A stretch of DNA of 64,000 nucleotides from positions 17,743 through 81,742 of the forward strand of contig CAMRUG010000005.1 of assembly GCA_947053925.1 (NCBI GenBank). The letters are read 5' to 3'. The notes under the pieces are model-generated. The model was not told the origin of the DNA, searched no databases, and saw nothing but the letters and a program-made list of their open reading frames with translations. Source of the DNA: an uncultured Clostridia bacterium (GTDB taxonomy: Bacteria > Bacillota > Clostridia > Christensenellales > CAG-314). The position numbers were made by a program, and so were the translations under genes. Below, piece after piece: positions 52,165 through 64,000 of this stretch (within the stretch, counting starts at the first letter, position 1; every line of letters begins with the position of its first letter).

Positions 52165-52180
52165 TGACAAATGTCTGTCA
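52165..52180. promoter_or_regulatory. operator-like palindrome 2 (TGACA-N6-TGTCA)
   Basis: TGACAAATGTCTGTCA, covering the -35 zone of the rightward promoter. Confidence 0.7.
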
Positions 52181-52189
52181 TATTTACTA

Positions 52190-52198
52190 TGCTAAAAT
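52190..52198 (+). promoter_or_regulatory. rightward extended -10 element
   Basis: TGCTAAAAT with no good -35; the -35 zone is occupied by palindrome 2. If used, it gives a ~480-nt leader before the 66-residue gene. Confidence 0.4.
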
Positions 52199-52686
52199 AG
52201 ACTTACATAAAACGACTGACGAGGTTTAACAACAATTAACTTCGATTACCCGACCGTTATTGCATCACACCACGCAACAAAGCACTTTTTTGTATAAAAA
52301 AATGCTCTGACCGTATCACACAAGCATAAAACAGCAATCTGTACGAATGTATTTAACACAGCGCTAGTTTACACAAACAAGCAAGCCGATTACAAAACAG
52401 AAAGAAAAATAACGGTAACGGTTTACTGTTTGACTTTTATTAAAGCCGTTTTGTTCAATCAGCGAAAGAATGCAAAGAATGAGCAATAGATTTGTCCGTA
52501 ACAAAACTCTTGAAAAGACAACAACAAAACTTTAACCGAAACAAATTATAAACGTACTGCAATTAGACAACACTATCATAAACTACAACAAAAAACGTCT
52601 GAAAAGTTTATTAAACACACAACTAGCAAAACATTAAAATTTACTGCGTAAAAAGTACTTACTACGATTAAAAAAGGAGAACGACA

Positions 52687-52887
52687 ATGAAACAGAATTA
52701 CTTTGAAGAATTTGACATTGATATTATTTACAAAAAACTTACTGCGCCCAGTAAGCCTATGATGGTAAAAGCAAACGAATTTTTCAGACCCGAGAAAAGT
52801 ATGCTTCAATACTTTCAGGAACAAATAGAGACGTATTATGCCAACACCGCGCCTAAAGTTTATCCTGCTTTTTTAAACAGACAATAA
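52687..52887 (+). CDS. small acidic/basic mixed protein, unknown
   Basis: A 66-residue soluble protein (MKQNYFEEFDIDIIYKKLTA...) with a strong SD (AAGGAG, 7 nt) and a strong terminator behind it, so very likely a real gene. No Cys, no membrane segment and no motif I recognise. It is the only ORF on the rightward transcript from the WYL regulator's control region, so it may be the regulator's target. Confidence 0.65.
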   Translation: MKQNYFEEFDIDIIYKKLTAPSKPMMVKANEFFRPEKSMLQYFQEQIETYYANTAPKVYPAFLNRQ

Positions 52888-52903
52888 ATTTTTTTTGATA
52901 AAT

Positions 52904-52953
52904 TTACAACAACAAGGCTTGTGCCGAAAAACGCATAAGCCTTGTTGTATTTA
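52904..52953 (+). terminator. terminator of the small gene
   Basis: ACAACAAGGCTT / AAGCCTTGTTGT, a 12-bp stem, then ATTTAAAC. Confidence 0.75.
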
Positions 52954-53082
52954 AACAACGGCTAATTATCGGCTAAACGCCGATTTGAATACAGTTAATA
53001 TTTAATTCAATCGGATTTGCTATCGGCAAATTTTTTAATATATAATATATAATATTTATCAGCAAACAAATATCTTAATACC

Positions 53083-53111
53083 TTGACTTTATCGGCTTAA
53101 AAGTTTATAAT
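53083..53111 (+). promoter_or_regulatory. promoter of the PFOR gene
   Basis: TTGACT, a 17-bp spacer and a perfect TATAAT, about 75 nt before the ATG. Confidence 0.8.
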
Positions 53112-53168
53112 TGTTTTGTATGTGATTTAATGATTTTATCACAGTTGCACTATTTAAATTTACAATAA

Positions 53169-56687
<3,519 letters not shown>

Positions 56688-56714
56688 TTGTAAATTTAAT
56701 ATTAAGTGCAATAC

Positions 56715-56747
56715 AAAAGGAGTTATCAATGAGATAACTCCTTTTTT
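56715..56747 (+). terminator. terminator of the PFOR gene
   Basis: AAAAGGAGTTATC / GATAACTCCTTTT, a 13-bp stem with 5-nt loop and T6. Confidence 0.95.
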
Positions 56748-56757
56748 GTGTAAAATG

Positions 56758-57273
56758 TTACTTATTTAACGGTTGATAATTAACAGGTGCGTTTACAAAC
56801 GCCTTGTACTTTTTACAATCGCGCAACAGTTTTAAACGTTCGATAAAAAACTGGTCGACTGCTTCCCATACAAAAACCCAAGCAAATATATCGACTACTT
56901 CCGTCCAAATAGCATTACCGAAAAAACGGTCTAAAAGAACCATTGCTACAAGTCCCAGCAAACCTATTACGGTAAAAATAACGGAAACGATTAAATTACG
57001 CTTTAAATCTATTTGCGTTGCGGCAAGTTTTAATGCAAAATAATTATGTATTGCACTTTTATAAACACTCTGCTCTTGTCCGTCTATACAATTACTGTAA
57101 ATATTCAACTGAAGTTTTTGTTTAGGATTAAATTTTGCCGCGCCGTTTTCTAAAAATTCCGCCACATCTCCCGTAATTATCGGTTCGTCTGTAGGCGAAT
57201 ACGGCGACAAAAAATTGTCATCGTTTAATACAGTCATATTTATATCGTAAACAACCGACGTTTTGTTATTCAT
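56758..57273 (-). CDS. membrane protein with two TM helices, unknown
   Basis: A 171-residue protein. A soluble N-terminal half (DDNFLSPYSPTDEPIITGDVAEFLENG) precedes two transmembrane helices (about residues 90-113 and 118-140) and a short basic cytosolic tail. The ATG at 57273 has AAGGAG at 8-nt spacing; the track start is an upstream TTG. Convergent with the PFOR gene. No family recognised. Confidence 0.6.
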   Translation of the reverse strand: MNNKTSVVYDINMTVLNDDNFLSPYSPTDEPIITGDVAEFLENGAAKFNPKQKLQLNIYSNCIDGQEQSVYKSAIHNYFALKLAATQIDLKRNLIVSVIFTVIGLLGLVAMVLLDRFFGNAIWTEVVDIFAWVFVWEAVDQFFIERLKLLRDCKKYKAFVNAPVNYQPLNK

Positions 57274-57474
57274 AAGCAAATCTCCTTATTGAAACAAAAA
57301 ATTTAACCGATATACTATGTTTAGACACCTGCGCACAAAACAATCAGCCGACAGATAAACCGTATTTTTACGCGCCTTTGAACTATTTATTAACGGTTTT
57401 AAAATGATTAAATTTATAATCACACTGCCGAAATAACTTTATTCAATCCTACCTTGCTTGCACAACTATCTGAC

Positions 57475-58584
57475 TTAATCCGCGTTTATACTCAGTATTA
57501 TGTTAATTTTGCCTTTAGTCATCATACCGGCAAACGCCGTTTGAGAATAGCCGTTTATATGACCTATCGGAGTATATTCCCAAGTGTTTTGCCCGTAGAA
57601 TATTGAAATTTGATTGCCTTGGTAAAGCATCACGTCGCCGTACTGGGTTACAGTTGATTTATCGTCTGTAGGCAGGTCAAAGCCGAGTTCGCCGACTTTT
57701 TCAAATCCGCCGTAATCGTCAACGGTAAGCGTAATATCCCCTTCGGAAAGTTTATCAAGCAGTGCGCGCGCCGCATCGGTGTTGTACAATTCTACAATCA
57801 AAGTGTCGGCAAATCCCTTTATAAAAATCTGTTTATTCAGCATCTTCTCATCGTATTCCTTGTTGCGTTCGTAAGTCGCCTTAACGCTGGCGGCGGTTTC
57901 GTCTATTCCGAAAGGCGCATTGTAAGTATGGACGGTAACTCCGTTTTCCTTCTTGCTATAATGGAATTCCGCCTGAGGTACAACGATTTCGTCCGTATCT
58001 TCGTCATTTTCTACCGCCCAACTTGCCGTTACAGTCAGACTGTCGTCATCGGGTAAATAATACATCTGCGCCATACCGAAGCCCCACGGAAAACACTCCC
58101 AACAGTAACTGTCGTCGGTATGAGGCATAACGTTTAACACTTCCGTTTTAAAATATGTTGCGGTTTTACGAATATCCTGTAACAAAAATCCGAAGAAAGA
58201 AATATCCTTTTGCGTAACCGTTTCTTCCAAAGCAGAAACATCCCATTCGTAAAGCGTGCCGTCGGCATAAAACCCGCGTTTTAAAGTTGCCGTATCGGTT
58301 TTACTGAAAACGTCGTAACTGATAACAGTTTTGCCGTCGTCCGCAAAGATATTGTAAGCGTACAGCCCGTCGTCCTGTTCGTAACTTACACCTGCAACGA
58401 TATGTTTAAGATCATCAAGTTGACTGTCCAAACAGGAATAAATTGCCGCAGTTTCCTTACTGTTATAGGGTTTGGGTATGTACCAAGCAAAAACATGACA
58501 GCCGCAAAAAGTAATAATGCAACAGCAAAGCAATGCTATCGCCGTTATTACGCGCGCTGTTTTAGAGCGTCCCCTTTTAAACAT
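57475..58584 (-). CDS. putative lipoprotein, unknown function
   Basis: A 369-residue protein. The N-terminus MFKRGRSKTARVITAIALLCCCIITFCGC is a signal sequence with a lipobox-like FCGC, though the -3 residue (Phe) is not ideal. The mature part is mixed beta/alpha and rich in aromatic and acidic residues. The ATG at 58584 has AAGGAG upstream; the track start at 58602 overlaps that SD. It is the last of a minus-strand series after the XRE pair (58.6-59.4 kb), about 60 nt away. No known domain recognised. Confidence 0.6.
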   Translation of the reverse strand: MFKRGRSKTARVITAIALLCCCIITFCGCHVFAWYIPKPYNSKETAAIYSCLDSQLDDLKHIVAGVSYEQDDGLYAYNIFADDGKTVISYDVFSKTDTATLKRGFYADGTLYEWDVSALEETVTQKDISFFGFLLQDIRKTATYFKTEVLNVMPHTDDSYCWECFPWGFGMAQMYYLPDDDSLTVTASWAVENDEDTDEIVVPQAEFHYSKKENGVTVHTYNAPFGIDETAASVKATYERNKEYDEKMLNKQIFIKGFADTLIVELYNTDAARALLDKLSEGDITLTVDDYGGFEKVGELGFDLPTDDKSTVTQYGDVMLYQGNQISIFYGQNTWEYTPIGHINGYSQTAFAGMMTKGKINIILSINAD

Positions 58585-58643
58585 AAAAAAATCTCCTTTC
58601 AATGCATTAAAATGATAGCACCAATCGGAGATTGTGTCAATAT

Positions 58644-58940
58644 TTATATTCTGATTATAACTTTTGTGCCGTCGGCGGCGTCGACTTCGACAAGGTTAAA
58701 ATGTCCGTACCGTTTTATTACCGACTTCAAACATACATACAGTGTTTTTACAAATTTATAATCTATATAATCGGGAGAGATTGCAAGTTTTTTACTCTTT
58801 TCAATCTCCTTTTTCATTCCCTGACGGATAATTTTTACTACCAAACGGCTTTTTAACAGCGAATTGGGAAAAGCCAGATTTATATGCCGTATGCCGTGTT
58901 TGGCTTCACGCTTTTTGCCGATTTTTACTTTGATTTTCAT
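58644..58940 (-). CDS. small protein coupled to the XRE regulator, YvlB/LiaX-like
   Basis: A 98-residue basic protein (MKIKVKIGKKREAKHGIRHINLAFPNSLL...). The last part (GHFNLVEVDAADGTKVIIRI) echoes the C-terminal segment of the preceding regulator (EVESKDGDFVEIWVE), suggesting that both carry the same small domain. Its ATG shares the final A of the upstream TAA (TAATG), so translation is coupled. It may bind the regulator or occupy its sensory domain; this is inference. Confidence 0.6.
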   Translation of the reverse strand: MKIKVKIGKKREAKHGIRHINLAFPNSLLKSRLVVKIIRQGMKKEIEKSKKLAISPDYIDYKFVKTLYVCLKSVIKRYGHFNLVEVDAADGTKVIIRI

Positions 58941-59428
58941 TATTCTACCCAAATTTCGACAAAATCGCCGTCTTTGCTTTCAACTTCTACTATCTTACCT
59001 ATTACACCCTTTTCGACTAAGTCAAATATCTGGTTAAAATCGATATTAGACAAAACGTCTTTGCCGTTAATTTGAGGCATATCCGCGCCCGACTCGACAA
59101 ACACTTTGGCAAGCGCAAGCGGTATATTGACGTTGACTTTGTCGCCGTCTTTACTTAGTACCTTGATGCGGAAAAACATATTCTCTATCTGTTTGCGCTG
59201 TTCGACCGGTACAAAAGCCGCATCCGTCTGTTTTCCCATCAAATCGTTAAGAGTAACTTTGAGTATTTCCGAAAGTTCTACAAGCACCGATATATCGGGA
59301 GCGGAAACGTCGTTCTCCCATTTGCTGACGGCTTGCGCGGTTATATTCAATTTCGTTGCGACTTCTTCCTGAGTAAGATTGACGTTTTTGCGGAGCCGCT
59401 GCAATCTTTGACCGAATGATTCTTGCAT
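58940..59428 (-). CDS. XRE-family regulator with YvlB/LiaX N-terminal-like sensory domain
   Basis: A 162-residue protein. The N-terminal HTH_3 (TQEEVATKLNITAQAVSKWEND) is followed by a linker and a C-terminal domain of about 75 residues (FFRIKVLSKDGDKVNVNIPLALAKVF ... GKIVEVESKDGDFVEIWVE). The phrase DGDKVNVNIPLALA is typical of the N-terminal domain of YvlB/LiaX envelope-stress proteins. The SD is AGGAG. It is the first gene of a pair or trio (58940, 58644, perhaps 57475), so it could regulate an envelope-related operon; unproven. Confidence 0.75.
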   Translation of the reverse strand: MQESFGQRLQRLRKNVNLTQEEVATKLNITAQAVSKWENDVSAPDISVLVELSEILKVTLNDLMGKQTDAAFVPVEQRKQIENMFFRIKVLSKDGDKVNVNIPLALAKVFVESGADMPQINGKDVLSNIDFNQIFDLVEKGVIGKIVEVESKDGDFVEIWVE

Positions 59429-59992
59429 AATAATTTTTCTCCTCTTTGTTTTAACGGCGAATTTAAAGTCGTCCGTTCAGTCAATAACGCAGTCGCGTTT
59501 TAAACTGTCGAGCGGTAAGCACGGATTGTTTGTCAACTATGTGCCAGTGTACATAATTTAACGATAACCGATACTTTTTAATACGCTTGACGTTTTATAA
59601 CGTTTGAGCACTGTCGACCACGCATATATCTTACTGTAAAATTGCAAAAATAAACAGCGACTATCCGTCTAGTTACACAACTGACGGTTTACTTTTTTGT
59701 CAACTGGTTGGCGAGTTTGCTTGTTTAGACTGCAAATTACGCAAAAACGGCATTTCTCAACCAAGAAAAACCGTTTTATCACCAAACATAAAAAACAGGC
59801 AAAAGTCTGTTTGAGATATTTCCGCAAATCAGCAGACAAAGAGTATGCCGTTTTTTACTTTACGACAGCAATAAAACGATTGCCTATTTGTCCGTCAATC
59901 TGACATTTTTTAGTACCTTACTAAGTAACCGCAGAACACTACAAGCCCACGAAATATTATCCTTGCCGTACCGATTTAAAAAACAGCCTGCA
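59429..59992. other. 564-nt intergenic region, no gene supported
   Basis: AT-rich, with a few short hairpins (AAACAG...CTGTTT near 59795-59812). The 68-residue ORF at 59697-59903 (+) has no SD and an odd composition, and I do not accept it. It should hold the promoter of the XRE gene. Confidence 0.5.
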
Positions 59993-60622
59993 CTATTTGG
60001 TGCCGAACAGCCTGTCGCCTGCGTCTCCGAGCCCCGGTAAAATATAACTCTGCGCATTGAGTTCGCGGTCGCACACCGCGCAGTATATCTGAACGTCAGG
60101 ATGCGCTTTGTGCAAATTTGCTATGCCTTCGGGGGCGGCAATAATGTGCATACACTTTATGTTTTTTGCGCCTTTCTTTTTGAGAAGGTCTACCGCCGCA
60201 ATCGCGCTTCCGCCCGTTGCAAGCATAGGATCGAGCAAAATGCTGATTTTACTTTCTATACCTTGCGGTAACTTGCAGTAATACTCTTGCGGAAGACAGG
60301 TAGATTCGTCGCGGTACATACCTATATGCCCTACCTTTGCCGCAGGAAACAGCGTATGTACGCCGTTTACCATTCCTAGTCCCGCGCGCAAAATCGGGAT
60401 AATCGCAACGGAGTTTTCTGCAATTATTTGCTGAACGGTAACTTCGAGAGGAGTTTCTACCTTTACTTCTACGGTGGGAATATCTTTAAACGCCTCGTAG
60501 GTTAAAAGAGTAGAAATTTCTTCGACAAGTTCGCGGAATTGCTTTGTGTTAGTATCCTTGTTGCGCAACATTGCAACCTTGTGGGAAATCAGCGGATGAT
60601 TTATAATCGTAACGTTTTGCAT
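59993..60622 (-). CDS. upp: uracil phosphoribosyltransferase
   Basis: A 209-residue salvage enzyme making UMP from uracil and PRPP. The PRPP loop is LLDPMLATGGSAIAAVD, N-terminal HPLISHKVAMLRNKDT and C-terminal GLGDAGDRLFGTK complete the family signature. The SD is AAGGAA. It follows the zinc-ribbon gene by 6 nt, so it is the tail of the dnaG-rpoD-trmK operon here. Confidence 0.97.
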   Translation of the reverse strand: MQNVTIINHPLISHKVAMLRNKDTNTKQFRELVEEISTLLTYEAFKDIPTVEVKVETPLEVTVQQIIAENSVAIIPILRAGLGMVNGVHTLFPAAKVGHIGMYRDESTCLPQEYYCKLPQGIESKISILLDPMLATGGSAIAAVDLLKKKGAKNIKCMHIIAAPEGIANLHKAHPDVQIYCAVCDRELNAQSYILPGLGDAGDRLFGTK

Positions 60623-60628
60623 AAATTT

Positions 60629-61336
60629 TTACTGTTCCTTATAAATAAGATGTCCGCAGTGTTCGCAACGTATAAAGTCCTTGTTTGCAAACTGAGTATC
60701 TACAACCGCCTTGGGCATTTCCATTTGACAACCGCCGCAACGCACGCCGTCGCGCAAAGGCACAAATACGGGTTTACTGTCGACTGCCGCAACCTTTTGA
60801 TATTCTTCCAAAAGTTTAGGGTCAATTTTAGCCTTTAATGCCGCCTGTTTTTGTCTGAGTTCGTTGATGCGAGGTTTTGCCGACTCTGCCACTTTGTTAA
60901 ACTCTTCCTTGCACTTGGCATACAGTGAGATAATCTTGGGCAGTTTAGAATTTATATCGTCCAGCGTCTTGACGATTTCTTCCCCCTCGTGAGAAATACG
61001 TTTGATTTCGCGTTCGAGAGAGGCAAGCATATCCAGTTGCTCGTTGAGTTTTTTACTCATATAATTGAGTTCGTCTTCCCCCTCGACTTCCTCGATTTCC
61101 TTATAATACTCGTCCAAAACGCCGTTTATCTCAGCCATATTCTGACGTGCCGCCGCCAGTTGGTTACGCAGTTCCGCCGCTTTACTTTCCGACTTTGCAA
61201 TATTGTCTTCGCAACCTTGATGAAGAGCCTTGTATTGTTTGCTTTTAACAAAAAACTCGTTCTTTTTAAGTTCCTTTTCGATACGGTTAAGTTCCCTGTC
61301 TATTGATTGGTATTGTAACATTTCCGCTTGTATCAT
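60629..61336 (-). CDS. coiled-coil protein with C4 zinc ribbon (CT398/zf-RING_7 family)
   Basis: A 235-residue protein. Residues about 1-170 form an antiparallel coiled coil (RELNRIEKELKKNEFF ...). The C-terminal zinc ribbon is CGGCQMEMP...CEHCGHLIY. Family members may bind nucleic acid or helicases; the role is not settled. The track start (61480) is far upstream inside trmK. The ATG at 61336 has AAGGAG at 9 nt and overlaps the trmK stop (ATGA). In related Clostridia a nif3-like gene often lies between trmK and this gene; here it is absent. Confidence 0.88.
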   Translation of the reverse strand: MIQAEMLQYQSIDRELNRIEKELKKNEFFVKSKQYKALHQGCEDNIAKSESKAAELRNQLAAARQNMAEINGVLDEYYKEIEEVEGEDELNYMSKKLNEQLDMLASLEREIKRISHEGEEIVKTLDDINSKLPKIISLYAKCKEEFNKVAESAKPRINELRQKQAALKAKIDPKLLEEYQKVAAVDSKPVFVPLRDGVRCGGCQMEMPKAVVDTQFANKDFIRCEHCGHLIYKEQ

Positions 61337-61980
61337 AATTGTTTTCTCCTTATAATTTCCAACGCTTGCTCGACAAGAACAAGTTTTGAACGTACTTCCT
61401 GCGAAGAGCAGGCATTTAAAATATTTGTAAGTTTTGTTTGTTCCCAAAGTAAATAGTCTACAAAATCCTGCGTAGGACAAGAGATATTACTCAGTCCGAA
61501 TTGCAATTCCAACTCCGTCAAAGATTGCCTTTCGTTACTCAAGTCCGCAACAATGACATCGTAAAATTTGCCGTCGTAAATCTTTTCGTCCAAAGTTATT
61601 TTGTAGTCTTCGATAAGCCGCGCCCTTACTTCCGACACATTGCGCATAGGCTGTAAAACCACGGTTTTAGGAAGAGTATCCGCGCCGTCTAAAATAGAAA
61701 TAATTTCCAGCCCGCCCATACCGCATATTGCCGCAGTATCGGCGCGGATATTCCCGAGACCGTTACGGCAGACAAAAGACGCATTGCTTTTAAACGCCGC
61801 AGGACAGTTCTCAGCGGCTTTATTGAGACATTCTTGCGAGATGTCGACAAAGATAACTTGGCGCGCCACGCCGCGTTCTAACGCCTGTATTCCCACATAT
61901 CCGTGGTCGCATCCGACATCTGCCAAAGTGCTGCAATGCGGCAGGCAGTCTACAAGTTTATTGAGCCTTTTACTAAGCAT
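61333..61980 (-). CDS. trmK: tRNA (adenine(22)-N(1))-methyltransferase
   Basis: A 215-residue Rossmann-fold methyltransferase that makes m1A22 in tRNA. SAM motif I is LADVGCDHGYVG, motif II VIFVDIS, and the catalytic-side segment is ICGMGGLEII. It starts 1 nt after the rpoD stop (TGATATG), in keeping with the sigA-trmK order of Firmicutes. The track start at 62052 lies inside rpoD and lacks homology. It overlaps the zinc-ribbon gene by ATGA. Confidence 0.93.
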   Translation of the reverse strand: MLSKRLNKLVDCLPHCSTLADVGCDHGYVGIQALERGVARQVIFVDISQECLNKAAENCPAAFKSNASFVCRNGLGNIRADTAAICGMGGLEIISILDGADTLPKTVVLQPMRNVSEVRARLIEDYKITLDEKIYDGKFYDVIVADLSNERQSLTELELQFGLSNISCPTQDFVDYLLWEQTKLTNILNACSSQEVRSKLVLVEQALEIIRRKQL

Positions 61981-61981
61981 A

Positions 61982-63031
61982 TCAGTCCAGATAATCGCGC
62001 AGTTTTTTAGATTTGGTAGGATTGCGAAGTTTACGCAAAGCCTTTGCTTCAATCTGTCTTATACGTTCGCGCGTAACGTTAAATTCACGTCCGACTTCTT
62101 CGAGAGTACGCTGTTTGCCGTCATCGAGTCCGTATCTTAGACGGATAACTTTTTCTTCGCGAGGAGTAAGTTTGTGCAAAGCCTGTATAAGTTGCTCGCG
62201 GAGCATTGTCTGCGCCGCCGCTTCTCCCGGAGCAACGGTTTTGGTATCTTCGATAAAGTCTACCAAATGGCTGTCCTCTTCCTCGCCTATCGGCGTTTCC
62301 AGACTTACGGGGTCTTGCGCAATCTTTTGTATTTCGATAACCTTTTCCGTCGGAAGCCCCATATAATCGCCGATTTCTTCGGGGGTGGGCTCGCGCCCTA
62401 ATTCCTGCAACAAGGCGCGCTGTGCGCGTACTTGGCGGTTGATAGTTTCTACCATATGTACGGGGATACGGATAGTCCTTGCTTGGTCGGCTATTGCGCG
62501 GGTTATGGCTTGGCGTATCCACCACGTTGCGTATGTACTGAATTTAAAGCCCTTGGTATGGTCGAACTTTTCTACGGCTTTCATAAGCCCCAAGTTACCT
62601 TCCTGAATTAAATCGAGAAACAGCATTCCGCGTCCGACATAACGTTTAGCGATAGACACTACCAAACGCAGATTTGCTTCGGACAGTTTTTGTTTTGCGT
62701 CCTCGTCGCCCTCTAACATACGGCGGGATAACTCTGCTTCTTCTTCGCTTGTTAAAAGGGGTACTTTGCCTATATCTTTAAGGTACATTTTTACAGGGTC
62801 GTCCACCGCTACGTCGCCGATACTCTTGTAGAGAGCGGTATTGTCCTTGTCGAACGTATCTATTATCTTGACGCCGTTAGTTTCCAGATACTTGTATATC
62901 TCTGCATTCTGCTCGGCGGTAAGTTCCAGTTTTTCCAGTTTGGAATCTAAATCTTCAAATGAAATTTTGTCGTTGCCGCCTGTCTTTATCTCGTCGCAAA
63001 GCGTTTTGAGATAGGTTTGAGTAAGTTCCAT
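61982..63031 (-). CDS. rpoD: RNA polymerase primary sigma factor (RpoD/SigA)
   Basis: A 349-residue primary sigma factor. Region 1.2 is [17 protein letters not shown], region 2 is [17 protein letters not shown] and [13 protein letters not shown] (-10 recognition), and region 4 is [21 protein letters not shown] (-35 recognition). A short region 1.1 precedes. It recognises the TTGACA/TATAAT promoters seen through this window. The SD is AAGGAG. It follows dnaG by 16 nt, the classic macromolecular synthesis operon order. Confidence 0.97.
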   Translation of the reverse strand: MELTQTYLKTLCDEIKTGGNDKISFEDLDSKLEKLELTAEQNAEIYKYLETNGVKIIDTFDKDNTALYKSIGDVAVDDPVKMYLKDIGKVPLLTSEEEAELSRRMLEGDEDAKQKLSEANLRLVVSIAKRYVGRGMLFLDLIQEGNLGLMKAVEKFDHTKGFKFSTYATWWIRQAITRAIADQARTIRIPVHMVETINRQVRAQRALLQELGREPTPEEIGDYMGLPTEKVIEIQKIAQDPVSLETPIGEEEDSHLVDFIEDTKTVAPGEAAAQTMLREQLIQALHKLTPREEKVIRLRYGLDDGKQRTLEEVGREFNVTRERIRQIEAKALRKLRNPTKSKKLRDYLD

Positions 63032-63047
63032 ATTATCTCCTTAAAAA

Positions 63048-64000
63048 TTATTCTACCGAATTTATCTTTTGACTTATTTTTCCCAATTCTTCCAACAGCG
63101 AAAGGTCGTCGGGATTCTGCTGTACTTTCTTTAACAATTCTTCTTTTTGCCGAGTTAGTTTGTCCTTTTCGAGCAATGCCCTGCATTCTTTAAAATTCTG
63201 CTTATTTACGGCGTATTTCGACTTGGAAAAATCTACGTCTATTATTGCAGAATATTCTTCAGAAGTTGCGTCGGGACAAACGGTATAAAGCATATCCACC
63301 TGCGGAGTTACGCCGCTGTTTTTACATTCTGTAAGGTATGCGTAAAGGTTATTTAAAAACAGCGTATCGCACTCGGGCGCGCTCTCTAACGATGCGTAGT
63401 CCTGTCCGTTAAGCAGGCACGCCGCCACAAAGTACTGCGCGCGAAGTCTAGGAGACATTTGGTTGGATACTATCGGCTGAACGGTATCTTCTGCCCCGTT
63501 TGAAAGCAACTTACGGCGGATATACTCCTGCGAATAGCCCGTTTTCAGCGAAACTGCCGCAATATACTGCGATTGACGAACGTCGTCAAGCCCTTTTAAC
63601 ATTATCAACGCGCCCCGAACATACTTCGCCAAAGCGTCGTTACGTTTAGCGGCGTCCGCGCTGTCTATCGGGAAGGCAATATCCAAAAGTTTAAGTTTGT
63701 AGTCAGGCAAAGGCAACGCTTCGTCTATTAGTTTTTCAAATGCGTCCTTGCCGTACTTTTTGATAAATTCGTCGGGATCGAGTTTTTCCGGAACGGTCAT
63801 TACCTTTACTTCCAGCCCCGCTTTGTCCAAAATATCCAAACCGCGCACAGTGGCTTTTTGCCCTGCCGCGTCGCCGTCGTAACAGATATACACGGTAGAA
63901 GTCAAACGCGACAGCCATTTTGCCTGACTTTCCGTAAGGCTTGTACCCATACTTGCAACGGCGCGTTTAAAGCCTGCTTGGTACATAGCGATAACGTCCA
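63048..64000 (-). CDS. dnaG: DNA primase DnaG, C-terminal part (runs off the window)
   Basis: At least 317 residues are visible; the frame stays open to the window edge, so the N-terminal zinc-binding and part of the catalytic core are outside. The TOPRIM motifs seen are YICYDGDAAGQKA and DPDEFIKKYG. The C-terminal helicase-binding domain is helical and ends QKINSVE. It makes RNA primers at the replication fork with DnaB. The ORF-track ATG at 63986 is internal (DVIAMYQAGF reads through). The first gene of the dnaG-rpoD-trmK operon seen here. Confidence 0.95.
   Translation of the reverse strand, partial: DVIAMYQAGFKRAVASMGTSLTESQAKWLSRLTSTVYICYDGDAAGQKATVRGLDILDKAGLEVKVMTVPEKLDPDEFIKKYGKDAFEKLIDEALPLPDYKLKLLDIAFPIDSADAAKRNDALAKYVRGALIMLKGLDDVRQSQYIAAVSLKTGYSQEYIRRKLLSNGAEDTVQPIVSNQMSPRLRAQYFVAACLLNGQDYASLESAPECDTLFLNNLYAYLTECKNSGVTPQVDMLYTVCPDATSEEYSAIIDVDFSKSKYAVNKQNFKECRALLEKDKLTRQKEELLKKVQQNPDDLSLLEELGKISQKINSVE

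Larger units (their letters stand above)
52004..52686. other. 683-nt divergent control region
   Basis: Contains two operator-like palindromes, an extended -10 at 52193 and then about 480 nt of A/C-rich sequence leading to the small gene at 52687. A hairpin (GCACTTTTTT / AAAAAAATGC near 52278-52306) lies inside. No other ORF with an SD. Confidence 0.6.

Noticed and set aside
59697-59903. 68-aa ORF before upp
   Set aside because: No SD, odd composition rich in K, R and F, and no coding pattern like the neighbours.

Overview
The window reads as a chromosomal segment of an anaerobic Clostridia-like Firmicute. The evidence is a SCIFF peptide with its radical SAM maturase, a single-chain pyruvate:ferredoxin oxidoreductase, the order tig-clpP-clpX-lon-engB, a dnaG-rpoD-trmK operon, a YhcN/YlaJ-like secreted protein, AGGAGG Shine-Dalgarno (SD) sites and TTGACA/TATAAT promoters. 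An uncultured gut lineage near Christensenellales is my guess from style; no marker gene here settles it. I see no rRNA, CRISPR array, prophage or transposase.

Layout. 0-0.7 kb: small membrane protein. 0.9-7.5 kb (minus strand): protein quality-control block tig, clpP, clpX, lon, engB, most genes with their own terminator. 7.7-15.4 kb: lipoprotein, RqcH-type ribosome rescue factor, a small inserted cassette (XRE repressor plus membrane/zinc-ribbon protein) bounded by 139-bp direct repeats, an HTH/beta-repeat protein, a lysophospholipase-like hydrolase, murG, and a small membrane gene split by a G6 frameshift. 15.5-28 kb: ABC-F ATPase, P-type ATPase, hisS, pgi, then sugar genes (GH3 and GH13 glycosidases) and a cytidine deaminase. 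28-32.6 kb: secreted protein, manA, and an overlapping operon of two Nudix proteins, a GNAT-ASCH fusion and an unknown protein. 32.7-36.2 kb: SCIFF precursor (7 Cys), a repeat-bearing spacer, SCIFF maturase and an Orn/Lys/Arg decarboxylase-fold enzyme. 37-42 kb: EF-G-like GTPase with altered G motifs, a glutamate-racemase-like protein lacking both catalytic cysteines, and ribosomal protein S20 with a histone-like tail. 42.1-42.7 kb: tRNA-Thr(CGU) followed by broken copies of its own 3' half with GC-rich inserts. 43-53 kb: PP-loop ATPase plus flavodoxin-ferredoxin pair, deoC, M3 peptidase, hydrolase, SDR, and a WYL regulator with two TGACA-N6-TGTCA operators facing a small gene behind a long leader. 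53-64 kb: PFOR, membrane/lipoproteins, an XRE regulator pair, upp, a zinc-ribbon coiled-coil protein, trmK, rpoD and the C-terminal part of dnaG (runs off the window).

Four patterns stand out. (1) Three loci carry short inserts bounded by direct duplications of pre-existing sequence: the XRE cassette (10.2-11.7 kb), the SCIFF-maturase spacer (33.15-33.39 kb) and the tRNA-Thr locus. (2) Several genes without an SD have good promoters placed so that transcription should begin at or 2-3 nt before the AUG (rqcH, the XRE repressor, manA, an SDR, a secreted protein), suggesting regular use of leaderless mRNA. (3) Two paralogues of essential enzymes have lost key residues (MurI-like with Cys to Ser at both sites; EF-G-like with SGID for NKxD and Tyr for the catalytic His). 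(4) A peptide-modification locus (SCIFF/CteB-type) and a PP-loop/flavodoxin-ferredoxin pair are the best leads for unusual chemistry. Start codons were revised from the ORF track wherever an SD or promoter made the choice clear.
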